From WVYX01 sp039592335 (lineage in GTDB: Bacteria; Gemmatimonadota; Gemmatimonadetes; Gemmatimonadales; GWC2-71-9), in assembly GCA_039592335.1 (NCBI GenBank), contig JBDHBX010000025.1:3002-67001 (forward strand): a DNA stretch of 64,000 nucleotides. The letters are read 5' to 3'. Below, piece by piece: positions 1 to 9,334 of this stretch (its first letter is position 1; each line of letters begins with the position of its first letter). The notes beneath the pieces are model-generated. The model made no database searches, was not told the origin of the DNA, and saw only the letters and a list, made by a program, of their open reading frames with translations. A program made the position numbers and the translations under genes.

Positions 1-163
1 CAGCTGGCGTCGCGTCCGGCGCATCCGGCATCGGATCCTATTCTGCCACTTTTCCGATACGACGTGTCCCGATGCCGCCGAAATATCGGCGACGCTTCCC
101 GTTTTTCGCGTGTCTATAGGCTGGTCGCGACGCTCGCGGCTTCCACCCTCACACAGACACGCC

Positions 164-1372
164 ATGAACACGCGACAGATCAGAACGCTCGCCAGCCTCC
201 TGCTCGTCGCCCTGTCCGGCTGCGTCCGGGAGACGGCACACGAGCAAATCGTGGTCCGCGATAGCGCGCAGGTAGAGATCGTGGAGCATGCGCCCGGGAC
301 AGAGGCAGGGCTCCCCGCGTGGCAGCTCTCCCCGACCCCGTTATTGCAGATCGGCATCTTCGAAGGGGACCCGGAGTACCAGCTCTACCGGACGACGGGT
401 GCCGCGCGACTCCCCGACGGGAGCATCGTGGTCGCGAATGCCGGCACGCACGAGCTGCGCTTCTACGACCCCGCAGGGCGCTTCGTTCAGGCGGTCGGTC
501 GGGAGGGAGGCGGTCCCGGGGAGTTCGCCAGCCTCTCATCCGTATGGCGGATCGCGGGCGACTCACTCGTGACCTGGGACTGGGGGAACTCCAGGCTAAC
601 GTTCTTCGACGCGACCGGCCGCTTCGCCCGCACGGTGACGCTGACGCTCGTGGAGGGGCGAGGCCTACCGCTCCCGGTGGGCCGGCTTTCGGATGGTCAG
701 CTTCTGGTCGCGGCCATCGGCTTCCCCACCCCGGGGGTGACCAGCGGCGTGCTGCAAGACACCGCCGCACTGTACCGCTGCGACGCGCAGGGCGAGCCGA
801 CCGACAGCCTGCGGCAATTCCCGTACAGCGACCTACAGTTGTTCGAGACGCAGCACGGGCCCTCCGTGACGCGACTGCCGTTCGGCCGGGCCACCCAGGT
901 GGGGACGGCGGGGGACGGGTTCTTCCTCGGGACGGCCGATACGTACGAGATCCGCTTCTACTCGGGTGACGGAACCCTGCGACGCATCGTGCGACGGGAG
1001 CAGCAGCGCCGCCCCCTCACGGACGCCGACATCCGACGCTACAAGGAACGGCGCCTGGACACGGCCAGCGAGATGGAGAAGACGCGGTTCCAGTTGGAGC
1101 GCCGGCTGGACGAGACCGAGTACCCCGCGACGATGCCGGCCTACGGCAACGTCATGGTCGGCCGGGACGACAACCTGTGGGTGGCCGACTACGTGTCCCC
1201 CGGCGAGAGCGGTCGCTGGACGGCATTCGATCAGGCGGGCCGCATGGTCGCGGCGCTGGACACGCCGCCGGGCTTCCTCGTGTTCGAGTTCGGATCGGAT
1301 TACGTGCTGGGACGCAGCCGTGACGAGCTGGACGTGGAGCGGGTGCAGCTGTACTCGCTGGTGAAGGGCTGA
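164..1372 (+). CDS. Six-bladed beta-propeller lipoprotein
   Basis: A 402-aa exported protein. The ATG at 164 is preferred over the upstream GTG at 110 because it gives a clean lipoprotein signal: basic start, hydrophobic stretch, then the lipobox ALSGC with the lipidated Cys at residue 20. The mature part has repeated propeller blades of the type DGSIVVANAGTHELRFYD followed by GREGGGPGEF, as in the six-bladed NHL-like propeller lipoproteins common in Gemmatimonadota and Bacteroidota. It probably sits on the periplasmic or outer face of an envelope membrane; its ligand is unknown. It is the only plus-strand gene here and converges on recG with a 6-bp gap. No clear Shine-Dalgarno precedes the ATG. 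The family call is good; the function is unassigned. Confidence 0.8.
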   Translation: MNTRQIRTLASLLLVALSGCVRETAHEQIVVRDSAQVEIVEHAPGTEAGLPAWQLSPTPLLQIGIFEGDPEYQLYRTTGAARLPDGSIVVANAGTHELRFYDPAGRFVQAVGREGGGPGEFASLSSVWRIAGDSLVTWDWGNSRLTFFDATGRFARTVTLTLVEGRGLPLPVGRLSDGQLLVAAIGFPTPGVTSGVLQDTAALYRCDAQGEPTDSLRQFPYSDLQLFETQHGPSVTRLPFGRATQVGTAGDGFFLGTADTYEIRFYSGDGTLRRIVRREQQRRPLTDADIRRYKERRLDTASEMEKTRFQLERRLDETEYPATMPAYGNVMVGRDDNLWVADYVSPGESGRWTAFDQAGRMVAALDTPPGFLVFEFGSDYVLGRSRDELDVERVQLYSLVKG

Positions 1373-1378
1373 GCCCCC

Positions 1379-3454
1379 CTACCCCACCCTGAACAGCTCC
1401 ATCCCCCGCTCGTAGCGCCGCTCGATGCGGCTGCGCAGGCGGGCTTGCTCCTTGCCCGAGAGGTTGGGGTCGCGCGCGATGAGCTCGAGCGCCACGCGTC
1501 GGGCGGCTACCACGAGGTCACCGTCGATCTCCAAGTCGGCAAACCTGAGGTGGAACCCCCCGGCCTGACGCGTGCCGGCCAGCTCACCCATGCCGCGCTC
1601 CTTGAGATCGAGCTCGGCGATCTTGAATCCGTCACTGGTGCGCGCCAGCCGCTTGAGTCGCGGCAAGGCCATGGACTGGTCGCAGATGAGAATACAGTGG
1701 CTCTCCTCCGCGCCGCGGCCCACCCGACCGCGCAGTTGGTGCAGCTGCGCCAGCCCGAAGCGCTCGGGATGCTCAACCACCATCACCGTCGCGTTGGGCA
1801 CGTCAATCCCCACCTCGATCACGGTGGTCGCCACCAGCACGTCCAGCTCCCCGTCGCGGAAGCGCCGCATGACGGCATCGCGCTCCTCGGATTTCAAGCG
1901 GCCGTGCACGAGCCCGACGCGCAGCGGCGCCAGCTTGCGCTCCAGCTCTTCGGCCATGGTGGTGGCCGCCTTGAGATCCACGCGCTCGGATTCCTCGATC
2001 ACCGGGTAGACCACGTACACCTGTCGGCCCGCGGCACACTGCTCCTGCAGGAACGCGTAGATCCTGCTCCGGTCCTTGCTGGTGCGGACACCCGTCTTCA
2101 CGGGCGCGCGTCCCTTGGGCTTCTCCTTCAGCGCGGAGATGTCCAGATCGCCGTACAGCGTGAGCGCGAGGGTGCGGGGGATCGGCGTCGCCGAGAGCAG
2201 CAGCACGTCGGGCGCCTCCCCCTTCTCGATCAGCGCGGCGCGCTGCTCCACCCCGAAGCGGTGTTGCTCGTCGATCACCACGAGCCCCAGGCGGCTGAAG
2301 TCGGTGGTTTCCTGGATCAGGGCGTGCGTGCCCACGATGACGCGGGCACCGCCCGTGGCGATGCGCTCCCGTACGGCGGCCTTCTCCGAAGCGGAGAGTC
2401 TGCCCAGCAGGACCTCGGGCTGTATGTCGAGGGCCGCCAGCAGCTCAGCGAGCGTGCGCGCGTGCTGTTCCGCGAGCAACTCGGTGGGGGCCATGAACAC
2501 TGCCTGGTAATCGTTCTCCACCGCCAGCAGCATGGCGAACAGCGCCACCACCGTCTTGCCGGTCCCGACCTCGCCCATGAGCAGGCGGTGCATGCGCGCA
2601 TCGCTCGCCATGTCCTTGGTGATCTCGCGGACCGCCCGCTTCTGCCCCGCGGTGAGCTCGAACGGGAGCGTGTGCTTGAGCTTGGTGGTGAGCTCCTTCC
2701 TGACCTCGAAGTGCGGCCCCTTCTTGGCGCCCTTGGCCAAGTGACGCGCCCGGGCGACGACGAGCTGCAGGTCGAGCAACTCGTCGAGCGCGAGTCGGCG
2801 CCGGCCCAGCTCCCACGCACCGGGCGCCCCCGGTCGGTGGATCGCGCTGAACGCCTCGCGCAGCCCGGGCACCCCCGTCTCGCGACCCAACGCCGGTGGG
2901 GTGACATCCTCGACGACGGCCACCATCTGGTCGAGGTGCTCGGCGATCACGCGCCGGATCTGCCGGTGGGTGAGTCCCTCCGTCGCTGGGTAGACGGGAA
3001 GCACGAGCCCCCCACCGAACTCTTCCACCTCCGCGCCCTCGCCCTCCTCGGCCAGGACGATCTGCTCGCGCGGCACCAGCTGGCGGCCATGGTAGTACTT
3101 CACGGGACCGGTGACGAGGAGGAGCTGCCCCTGCTTGATCACCCGGTCGAGGAACGCCTGGCCCGGCCAGGCGCACTCGATGACGCCCGAGGCATCCTTG
3201 AGCACCGCGCGAAAGATCCTGAGCCGCCGTCGCGTCGGCACCACGGCCTTGGAGACGACGTGGCCCACGACGGCCACCTCTTTCCCCACGTCGGCTTTGG
3301 CGATGGGCGTAACGCTCGTGGCGTCCAGGTAGCGGTGAGGGACGTGATACAGTAGGTCCTCGACGGTCCGCACGCCGAGGCGCGCAAACGCCTCGGCCCG
3401 TCTCGGACCCACACCCTTCAGGAATTGCACCGGCTGATCGAGAGCGACCGGCAT
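1379..3454 (-). CDS. recG: ATP-dependent DNA helicase RecG
   Basis: A 691-aa protein, full length for RecG, which regresses stalled forks and branch-migrates Holliday junctions. The N-terminal wedge/OB region (about 60-135) is followed by a superfamily 2 helicase core: Walker A GEVGTGKT ending near residue 301, DEQH at 395-398 (the RecG form of the DExH box), motif III SATPIPRTL, and the C-terminal motifs TTVIEVGIDVPNA and QLRGRVGRG. The ATG at 3454 overlaps the ftsY stop by ATGA, which fixes the start and suggests translational coupling. It is the last gene of the long minus-strand series. Confidence 0.97.
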   Translation of the reverse strand: MPVALDQPVQFLKGVGPRRAEAFARLGVRTVEDLLYHVPHRYLDATSVTPIAKADVGKEVAVVGHVVSKAVVPTRRRLRIFRAVLKDASGVIECAWPGQAFLDRVIKQGQLLLVTGPVKYYHGRQLVPREQIVLAEEGEGAEVEEFGGGLVLPVYPATEGLTHRQIRRVIAEHLDQMVAVVEDVTPPALGRETGVPGLREAFSAIHRPGAPGAWELGRRRLALDELLDLQLVVARARHLAKGAKKGPHFEVRKELTTKLKHTLPFELTAGQKRAVREITKDMASDARMHRLLMGEVGTGKTVVALFAMLLAVENDYQAVFMAPTELLAEQHARTLAELLAALDIQPEVLLGRLSASEKAAVRERIATGGARVIVGTHALIQETTDFSRLGLVVIDEQHRFGVEQRAALIEKGEAPDVLLLSATPIPRTLALTLYGDLDISALKEKPKGRAPVKTGVRTSKDRSRIYAFLQEQCAAGRQVYVVYPVIEESERVDLKAATTMAEELERKLAPLRVGLVHGRLKSEERDAVMRRFRDGELDVLVATTVIEVGIDVPNATVMVVEHPERFGLAQLHQLRGRVGRGAEESHCILICDQSMALPRLKRLARTSDGFKIAELDLKERGMGELAGTRQAGGFHLRFADLEIDGDLVVAARRVALELIARDPNLSGKEQARLRSRIERRYERGMELFRVG

Positions 3455-4350
3455 CAGTCTGCCAGCATGCGTTCCGTGAAGCGCTCCGGGTCGAACACCT
3501 CGAGGTCGTCCAGTCCTTCACCCACCCCGATAAAGGAGATGGGAATGTCCAGCTCGCGGCGCAGCCGAATCACCGCGCCGCCTTTGGCGGTGCCATCCAG
3601 CTTCGTGATCACGAGCCCGCTCACCGGCACGGCATCGGCGAACGCGTGCCCCTGCTGCATCGCGTTCTGGCCCACTGTGCCGTCCAGCACGAGGAAGCTC
3701 TCGTGCGGGGCGCCGTCGCGCCGACGCTCCAGGACGCGCGCGACCTTCTTGAGCTCCTCCATGAGGTCGCCGTGCGTGTGCAGCCGGCCGGCCGTATCCA
3801 CCAGCACGACATCGATGTTGCGGGCCTTGGCCGCTTCCACGGCGTCGTACGCCACCGCCGCAGGATCGCCTCCCTGCGTGCCCGTGACACACGGCACCTC
3901 CAGGCGGGACGCCCATTCCGTGAGCTGCTCGGCGGCGCCCGCCCGATAGGTATCGGCCGCCGCGAGGATCACACTCTTCCCCTGTCGCGCGAGCCGGTGC
4001 GCCAGCCTGGCGATGAACGTGGTCTTCCCCACCCCGTTCACCCCCAGCACCAGGATCACGGCCGGTCCGGTCCCGTCGCCCAGGTCGAGCTCCCGCTGCT
4101 CTTCCCTCCCGGGCAGATAGTCGGCGATGCGCCGCTCGAGCCACGCGCGCGCGGCGTCCTCGGACTTGAGGCTGCCACGTCTGAGCTGCGCCTCGAGCTC
4201 CTCGGTGATCTCGAACGCCGCCGACCCGAAGTCGGCCTCGACCAGCACGCGCTCGATCGCTTCCAGCGTATCGTGATCAAGCCCCTTCACCAACACCGTG
4301 ACGTCGGTGAGAGCGACCTCCTTGATCCGGCGCCACAGCCCGCGCTTCAC
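3454..4350 (-). CDS. ftsY: Signal recognition particle receptor FtsY
   Basis: A 298-aa SRP receptor GTPase that docks ribosome-nascent chain complexes at the inner membrane. The GTG at 4350 is chosen because it forms a GTGA overlap with the upstream stop and begins VKRGLWRRIKEV, a short basic amphipathic start. The long acidic A domain of E. coli FtsY is absent, as in many bacteria. The NG domain shows GVNGVGKTT (103-111), the AADTYRAGA motif, DTAGRL, TKLDGTAKGG and the C-terminal GVGEGLDDL. An open frame extends to 4848, but that part is the antiparallel shadow of the vWA gene. Confidence 0.95.
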   Translation of the reverse strand: MKRGLWRRIKEVALTDVTVLVKGLDHDTLEAIERVLVEADFGSAAFEITEELEAQLRRGSLKSEDAARAWLERRIADYLPGREEQRELDLGDGTGPAVILVLGVNGVGKTTFIARLAHRLARQGKSVILAAADTYRAGAAEQLTEWASRLEVPCVTGTQGGDPAAVAYDAVEAAKARNIDVVLVDTAGRLHTHGDLMEELKKVARVLERRRDGAPHESFLVLDGTVGQNAMQQGHAFADAVPVSGLVITKLDGTAKGGAVIRLRRELDIPISFIGVGEGLDDLEVFDPERFTERMLAD

Positions 4351-6176
4351 GACAGCCCCCGCCGTTGGCGCCAGGCCCACTCGGCGGCGAACGCCACGAG
4401 CGCAATCATGAAGAGCCACCACCACTCGCGCGCGTACGTCTCCACCCACGTGAAGCCTGCCGCTCCCGCGCTGAGCCTGGCCACCGGTCGCGGGACGAAT
4501 TCGTTCGAGTAGGGCTCCACCACGGCCACGCCGCGCGCACCCCCGGCCGCCGATGCAGACCATGCGTACACGCCGGGCTCCAACGGCACGAGTGCCACGC
4601 CGCCGGCGTCGAATCGCAGGCTCACGGTTTGCGTCTCTCCTCCTGCCTCCAGAGTCACGGCAAGCGAATCCGGCGGTGTGTCGCCGCGCCACCGGAACGC
4701 GACGGGTGTCCCACGCATGGTGACGCCGGCGGTGGTGAGCGATACCTGCCGCGTCGGCACCTCGGAGGCGAGCAGCCAATCGACCCCGGCCGCCACGAGC
4801 GCGCGGTACGCCTCGGCGGCGGCACCGCCGCGGAAGGCCCAGCGCCACACACCGGCTCCCGCGGTCGTCAGCTCACGCTGGCCGGCCGTGTCGGTCCCCA
4901 CGAGCACGGCGCGCTCAGCGCCCCGGCGGCCCCGCCTCGCCGTCAACGCGACCCACTCCCCACCGCTGGGAGCGAGAGGCACCACACCGGAGAGCGGCGG
5001 GAGCGAGTCCCACACCACCCCGGCCAAGCGTCCCGCGAGCGGCGATGCCGGCACATCTCTCGACACGTACCAGTCGCCCGCAAACAGCTCGGTGCGCGGA
5101 TCGCTCCCCCCCGGCCAGCGCCACACGGGCCCGCCCCGCCGTGCCGCGACAATGCCCCGATTCCCACCGCGCAGGACCAACAGTCCGGCACCGTGGGCGG
5201 CCCGGCGCACCACGGGCAGGGACACGGCTTCCTGCGAGCGCATGTCGATCCAACTCGTTTCCCCGGTGCGCGCGTACCCTCGGACCGACGTACCCGCCAC
5301 CGCCTGCAACGTGCGCACCAGGAACCTCCCCTCCCAGTCCGCCGGATCCACGATCACAACCACCGCGGGCCGATCCGTTACCCGCACGACGCGCCAGCGC
5401 TCGTCGTCACGCGGCTCCGCATCGCCGGGGAGCGTCACACGCACCCGCAGCGTGTGCTCCCCGACTCCAAGCGTGCGGGGAGGCAGCACCACGCGGCGGC
5501 GGCCGGTGGCCGGGCCCGATGCCAGCGCGAGCTCACGAGCGAGGAGGCGTCGCTCTCCGACCAACACCTCCAGCTGGGCGGTCTGCTCGGTCTCCAAACC
5601 CCACGTGCCGATCGTGAGCGCCATCGCGACGGAGTCCTCACGCTGGATCACGTCGGGAAGACGGACGTCCAGCAGCGCTGCGCCGGGTGCCGTGTCGCGC
5701 GGCAACAGGATGACCGTGGTGCCCACGAGTAACGCAGGAGGAATCGTGGCGGCGTCGTCCAGCTCGCCGTCGGTGACGACCACGACGGGGCGCCCCCATC
5801 CCTGCGCGGCCGCCAGGGCCGGTGCCAGCCGCGAGCGGCCGTCGCCAGGCGAAACGGTGTCGAAGCTCGTCACACTCGCCCCGAACCGTGACAGCGCCCC
5901 GGAGGCGCCGGCCGTGGCGCGTGCCGCATCGAGGGCCGCCGACCACTGGCCACCGGCGGCACGCATGCTGAGGGACGCGTCGAGCAGCACCGTCGGCGGG
6001 CCGCCCGAGATCCGTGTGCTCCGCGCCGGGTTGAGGAACAGCACAAGCAGGCTCCCCAGCGCCACCGTGCGCAGGGCGGCGAGCCCCGCGCCCTCGACAC
6101 CCAGCCCCTCCCGCTTGAAATAGGTGAAGCCGGCAACGAGTGCCGCGGCACCGAACGCGGCGACTACTCCGAGCAC
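4347..6176 (-). CDS. Membrane protein with vWA-like domain
   Basis: A 609-aa protein with two N-terminal membrane segments (about 1-20 and 33-52), a von Willebrand A-like region starting around residue 63 with the MIDAS-type sequence DASLSM, a long beta-rich periplasmic part, and a C-terminal membrane helix rich in W and F ending in basic residues. The layout recalls BatA/BatB-like aerotolerance proteins and other proteins with paired N-terminal membrane helices and a vWA domain. The start is GTG at 6176, overlapping hisA by 13 nt. It ends in a GTGA overlap with ftsY. Substrate and partners are unknown; metal binding is inferred from the DxSxS motif alone. Confidence 0.7.
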   Translation of the reverse strand: MLGVVAAFGAAALVAGFTYFKREGLGVEGAGLAALRTVALGSLLVLFLNPARSTRISGGPPTVLLDASLSMRAAGGQWSAALDAARATAGASGALSRFGASVTSFDTVSPGDGRSRLAPALAAAQGWGRPVVVVTDGELDDAATIPPALLVGTTVILLPRDTAPGAALLDVRLPDVIQREDSVAMALTIGTWGLETEQTAQLEVLVGERRLLARELALASGPATGRRRVVLPPRTLGVGEHTLRVRVTLPGDAEPRDDERWRVVRVTDRPAVVVIVDPADWEGRFLVRTLQAVAGTSVRGYARTGETSWIDMRSQEAVSLPVVRRAAHGAGLLVLRGGNRGIVAARRGGPVWRWPGGSDPRTELFAGDWYVSRDVPASPLAGRLAGVVWDSLPPLSGVVPLAPSGGEWVALTARRGRRGAERAVLVGTDTAGQRELTTAGAGVWRWAFRGGAAAEAYRALVAAGVDWLLASEVPTRQVSLTTAGVTMRGTPVAFRWRGDTPPDSLAVTLEAGGETQTVSLRFDAGGVALVPLEPGVYAWSASAAGGARGVAVVEPYSNEFVPRPVARLSAGAAGFTWVETYAREWWWLFMIALVAFAAEWAWRQRRGLS

Positions 6177-6874
6177 GCAATGGCCTCGCGCAGGGTGAAG
6201 CGCCCCTCCAGCAGCGCCCGGCCCACGATGACCCCGGCGAGCCCCAGCTGGGCGGCGCGCGCCACCTCCTCGAGCGAGGCCACGCCCCCGGCAGCGATCA
6301 CCTCGAAGCCTTGTTCCGCCAACGAGGCCGCGCCCTCGAGCTCCGCACCACCCAGAGTGCCGTCGCGTGCCAGGTCACGGTGGAGTACGGTGCGCACACC
6401 GAGGCGACGCAGCAGCGTGGTGAGGTCCGGCAGCGTGACGGGCAGGGGTGCTTCCTGTTCCCGGGTCGCGAGCGCACCGCCGCGCACCTCCAGCGCCACT
6501 GCCGCACGATCCACTCCGACCTGCGCGACGAGCTCCTCGAGGCGCCCAGGCTCGACGGCGGCTACCGCACCCAGCACCACGCGCGTGGCACCGGCATCGA
6601 TCATGTCACGTGCCCAGCCGAACACCGTGATGTTCCCACCCACCTGCACCGCCACCTCGGGCAGCCCGCACACCTGCCGCACCAGTAGGTCGTTCTCCGC
6701 GCCGGTCCCAAGCGCACGGTCCATGTCGACCACGTGCACCCAGCGTGCGCCCTCCGCCAGGTACGCGCGCGCCAGCGCGATGGGGTCATCGTGCTCAGAC
6801 CAGGTAGGCGGCGCGGACTCGTGCAGCCGCGCGACGTGTCCACTGCGAATGTCGATGGCGGGATAGATGTTCAC
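6164..6874 (-). CDS. hisA: HisA-like phosphoribosyl isomerase, divergent
   Basis: A 236-aa TIM-barrel protein of the HisA/PriA family, which isomerises ProFAR to PRFAR in histidine biosynthesis. It starts YPAIDIRSG with the catalytic base Asp8 and has the second catalytic Asp in HRDLARDGTLGG (D167), plus AAGGVAS and the HisA-like end GVIVGRALLEG. Several family signatures are altered: the usual GGGIR phosphate loop reads GGNIT (79-83), the RLxQGDY loop reads RLHESAPPTW, and the Trp of the SGW loop is missing. No other his gene lies nearby. The GTG start at 6874 lies 23 bp below the M23 peptidase gene. It is a HisA homologue; standard activity is likely but not certain. Confidence 0.8.
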   Translation of the reverse strand: MNIYPAIDIRSGHVARLHESAPPTWSEHDDPIALARAYLAEGARWVHVVDMDRALGTGAENDLLVRQVCGLPEVAVQVGGNITVFGWARDMIDAGATRVVLGAVAAVEPGRLEELVAQVGVDRAAVALEVRGGALATREQEAPLPVTLPDLTTLLRRLGVRTVLHRDLARDGTLGGAELEGAASLAEQGFEVIAAGGVASLEEVARAAQLGLAGVIVGRALLEGRFTLREAIACSE

Positions 6875-6897
6875 GGGTGCTGGTACCCGCGTCGCTG

Positions 6898-8166
6898 TCA
6901 GTCGGTGCCGGCGGCGATGCTCTCGGCGGGTCGCGGAAGAAAGAGCAGCTCGTAGTACGCCTGCAGCGACTCGAACTCGCCGCGACGATCCGGCGGCACC
7001 GGCTCTCCCTCCCCAAACTCCCCTGCGGAACGCGGATCGCGCTGCGCGCCGTTCTTGAGGAACTCGTAGTGGACGTGTGGCGCGTTGGCCAACCCCGTCA
7101 TCCCCACGTAGCCAATGATCTGACCCTGCTGCACGCGCACGCCCGGCCGAATGCCGCTGCGAATGCGGCTCATGTGGGCGTACCGCGTCTCGATGTCCTT
7201 GGGATGCCGGACCGAGACCGTGATGCCGTACCCGCCCCAGCGACCGGCACGCGACACCGTGCCGTCTCCCGTCGCCACGATCGGCGTCCCCGTCACCGCC
7301 GCGTAGTCCACCCCCAGGTGCGCCCGGTGGGTCTTGAGCACGGGATGGAACCGCCGGCGAGAGAACCCCGACGAGATGTACCGGAACGACGGCACCGGGT
7401 AGAGCTTGAAGGCGCGCTTGAGAGAACGCCCGTTCGCGTCGTAGTACTGGTTGCGTCCCTGCCCGTCGGTCATCACATACGCCGTGTGCGGATTGCCACG
7501 CGACTCGATACGCGCCGCCACCACCCGCCCGTACCGCACGTCGCCCAGCCCGGAGGTGAGCCGTTCGTACAGCACGACGAAGTCGTCACCTTCGTAGTTG
7601 TCGCGGGTGAAGTCGATGACCCAGCCGAACACGCCGTCCGCCAGGTCCCACAGCAGCAGCGGACGCTGGTTCGGTGGGAGCACGGAGTCGGGGATGTATT
7701 CGTCCAGCGCCTCGTAGAGCGACGACCGGATCACCCCCTCCACGCGTCGCAGCTCCACGCTCCACACGATCGCATCCGACTCGCCGCGCCACATCCGTCC
7801 CGTGTCGCGGCGCAGCGTGAGAACGCGCTCGTCGCCCAACCGGATCATCACGCGGTTGGGATGCGCTTCGTTCACCGCATAGCGGAACTGGAAGACCTGG
7901 CCGGCCGCCATGCGACGGGGGTTGATGCCGTCGGCTGCCTCCAGCAGTGACAGCAACTCCGGTCCTTCGATCGCGTGCCGTGCGAACAGATGGGAGAGCG
8001 TCTCGTTGCGCCGCAGCGTATCGGCCCGCACCTCGAACGCCTGCGTGACGACGAGGGGTGCCGCCACGGGCAGCCGGCGCTCCGACCGCGCCTCCGCCGC
8101 CGTCCACACCAGGGCGACGACGAACGCGATGGCCGCGATCGCAATGGGGAGCGCGCGGTGGCGCAT
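6898..8166 (-). CDS. M23 family murein endopeptidase
   Basis: A 422-aa envelope protein. The ATG at 8166 lies one base past the ftsZ stop; the open frame upstream to 8310 is a shadow of ftsZ. A single N-terminal anchor or signal (about 4-24) precedes an OapA/LysM-like region (53-95, containing NETLSHLF) and a C-terminal M23 peptidase domain with zinc ligands H283 and D287 in HLGVD and H366 in HVH (364-366). With all catalytic residues present it should cut peptidoglycan cross-links, probably in the periplasm, during division or elongation. Its position directly after ftsZ supports a division role. Confidence 0.92.
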   Translation of the reverse strand: MRHRALPIAIAAIAFVVALVWTAAEARSERRLPVAAPLVVTQAFEVRADTLRRNETLSHLFARHAIEGPELLSLLEAADGINPRRMAAGQVFQFRYAVNEAHPNRVMIRLGDERVLTLRRDTGRMWRGESDAIVWSVELRRVEGVIRSSLYEALDEYIPDSVLPPNQRPLLLWDLADGVFGWVIDFTRDNYEGDDFVVLYERLTSGLGDVRYGRVVAARIESRGNPHTAYVMTDGQGRNQYYDANGRSLKRAFKLYPVPSFRYISSGFSRRRFHPVLKTHRAHLGVDYAAVTGTPIVATGDGTVSRAGRWGGYGITVSVRHPKDIETRYAHMSRIRSGIRPGVRVQQGQIIGYVGMTGLANAPHVHYEFLKNGAQRDPRSAGEFGEGEPVPPDRRGEFESLQAYYELLFLPRPAESIAAGTD

Positions 8167-8167
8167 G

Positions 8168-9313
8168 TCAGTCCATCTGGCGCCGTATGAAGGTCGGAAT
8201 CTCCATCTCGGAGATATCCACGTCCGGCGTGGCCGGCTTCGGTGCCGGACTCTCCTTCGAGAACGGCTTGGAGGCACGCGCGCCGCGCTGCTGCGGGAAG
8301 GGCAGCACACCCGCCGTGCCGCTCCGCCCGAAGGGACTCTCCTGCTGCGTCGCCGGCTTGTCGAACCCGGTCGCGATCACGGTCACCCGGATCTCTCCCG
8401 CCATGGCCGGGTCGTTCACCGCGCCGAAGATGATCTCGGCCTGGTCCCCGGCGGCGTCATGGATCACCTCACTGATCTGGTTCACCTCGCCGAGCGTCAT
8501 ATCCTCGCCGCCCGTGATGTTCACCAGGACACCGGTGGAGCCCGCGATCGAGACGTTGTCGAGCAGCGGGCTGGTGATCGCCTGCTGCGCCGCCTCGACG
8601 GCGCGATCGTCCTCACGGCCCGTCCCCATCCCCATGAGCGCGGAGCCCCCGTTCTGCATCACGGTGCGCACGTCAGCGAAGTCCACGTTCACCAGGCCGG
8701 TGACGCTGATGAGCGTCGAGATCCCCTGGGTGGCGTGCAGCAACACCTCGTCGGCTTTCTTGAGCGCCTCCTGGAACGGGACGTTCTTTCCGACCACGGC
8801 GAGCAGCCGCTCGTTGGGCACGACGATCATCGTGTCCACGTGCTTGCGCATCTCGGCAATGCCAATCTCGGCCTGCCGCATCCGCTTGCGGCCCTCGAAC
8901 AGGAACGGCCTCGTCACGATCCCCACGGTGAGCGAGCCAACGTCCCGTGCGAGTTGCGAGATGATCGGCGCCGCGCCCGTTCCCGTCCCGCCGCCCATGC
9001 CACAGGTGACGAACACGAGGTCCGCGCCCTCGAGGACATGAAGCACGTCGTCCTTGTTCTCCTCGATGGCCTGGCGGCCGATCTCCGGCCGTGCGCCGGC
9101 ACCAAGCCCACGCGTGAGCTTCTTGCCGATCTGCACCTTGACGTCGGCCTTGTTGTGCAGCAGCGCCTGCGCGTCGGTATTGACCGAGATGAACTCGACT
9201 CCAGTGAGGTGCTCCTCGATCATGCGGTTGACGGCGTTGCCTCCGCCCCCACCGACACCAGAGACTCGCATCCGGGCGTTCTTGGATACCGTTTCCTCGA
9301 GTTCGAAGACCAT
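8168..9313 (-). CDS. ftsZ: Cell division GTPase FtsZ
   Basis: A tubulin-like GTPase that forms the Z ring. From ATG 9313 it is 381 aa; a GTG five codons upstream (9328) is also possible. I prefer the ATG because GAGG stands 5 nt before it. Seen: the glycine-rich VGGGGGNAVNRM loop, the tubulin signature GGGTGTG (107-113), the NERLL helix, the NVDFADV T7-loop with catalytic Asp, a variable linker, and the conserved C-terminal tail DISEMEIPTFIRRQ that binds FtsA. It lies 21 bp below ftsA. Confidence 0.97.
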   Translation of the reverse strand: MVFELEETVSKNARMRVSGVGGGGGNAVNRMIEEHLTGVEFISVNTDAQALLHNKADVKVQIGKKLTRGLGAGARPEIGRQAIEENKDDVLHVLEGADLVFVTCGMGGGTGTGAAPIISQLARDVGSLTVGIVTRPFLFEGRKRMRQAEIGIAEMRKHVDTMIVVPNERLLAVVGKNVPFQEALKKADEVLLHATQGISTLISVTGLVNVDFADVRTVMQNGGSALMGMGTGREDDRAVEAAQQAITSPLLDNVSIAGSTGVLVNITGGEDMTLGEVNQISEVIHDAAGDQAEIIFGAVNDPAMAGEIRVTVIATGFDKPATQQESPFGRSGTAGVLPFPQQRGARASKPFSKESPAPKPATPDVDISEMEIPTFIRRQMD

Positions 9314-9334
9314 GGGCCCCTCGTTCACGGCGGT

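Noticed and set aside
64..264. 66-aa plus-strand frame at the window start
   Set aside because: It overlaps the lipoprotein start in another frame and has no Shine-Dalgarno or recognisable content.
4351..4848. N-terminal extension of FtsY (A domain)
   Set aside because: This stretch is out of frame with, and a shadow of, the vWA gene. The GTGA overlap places the start at 4350, and the extension is Arg/Gly-rich rather than acidic.
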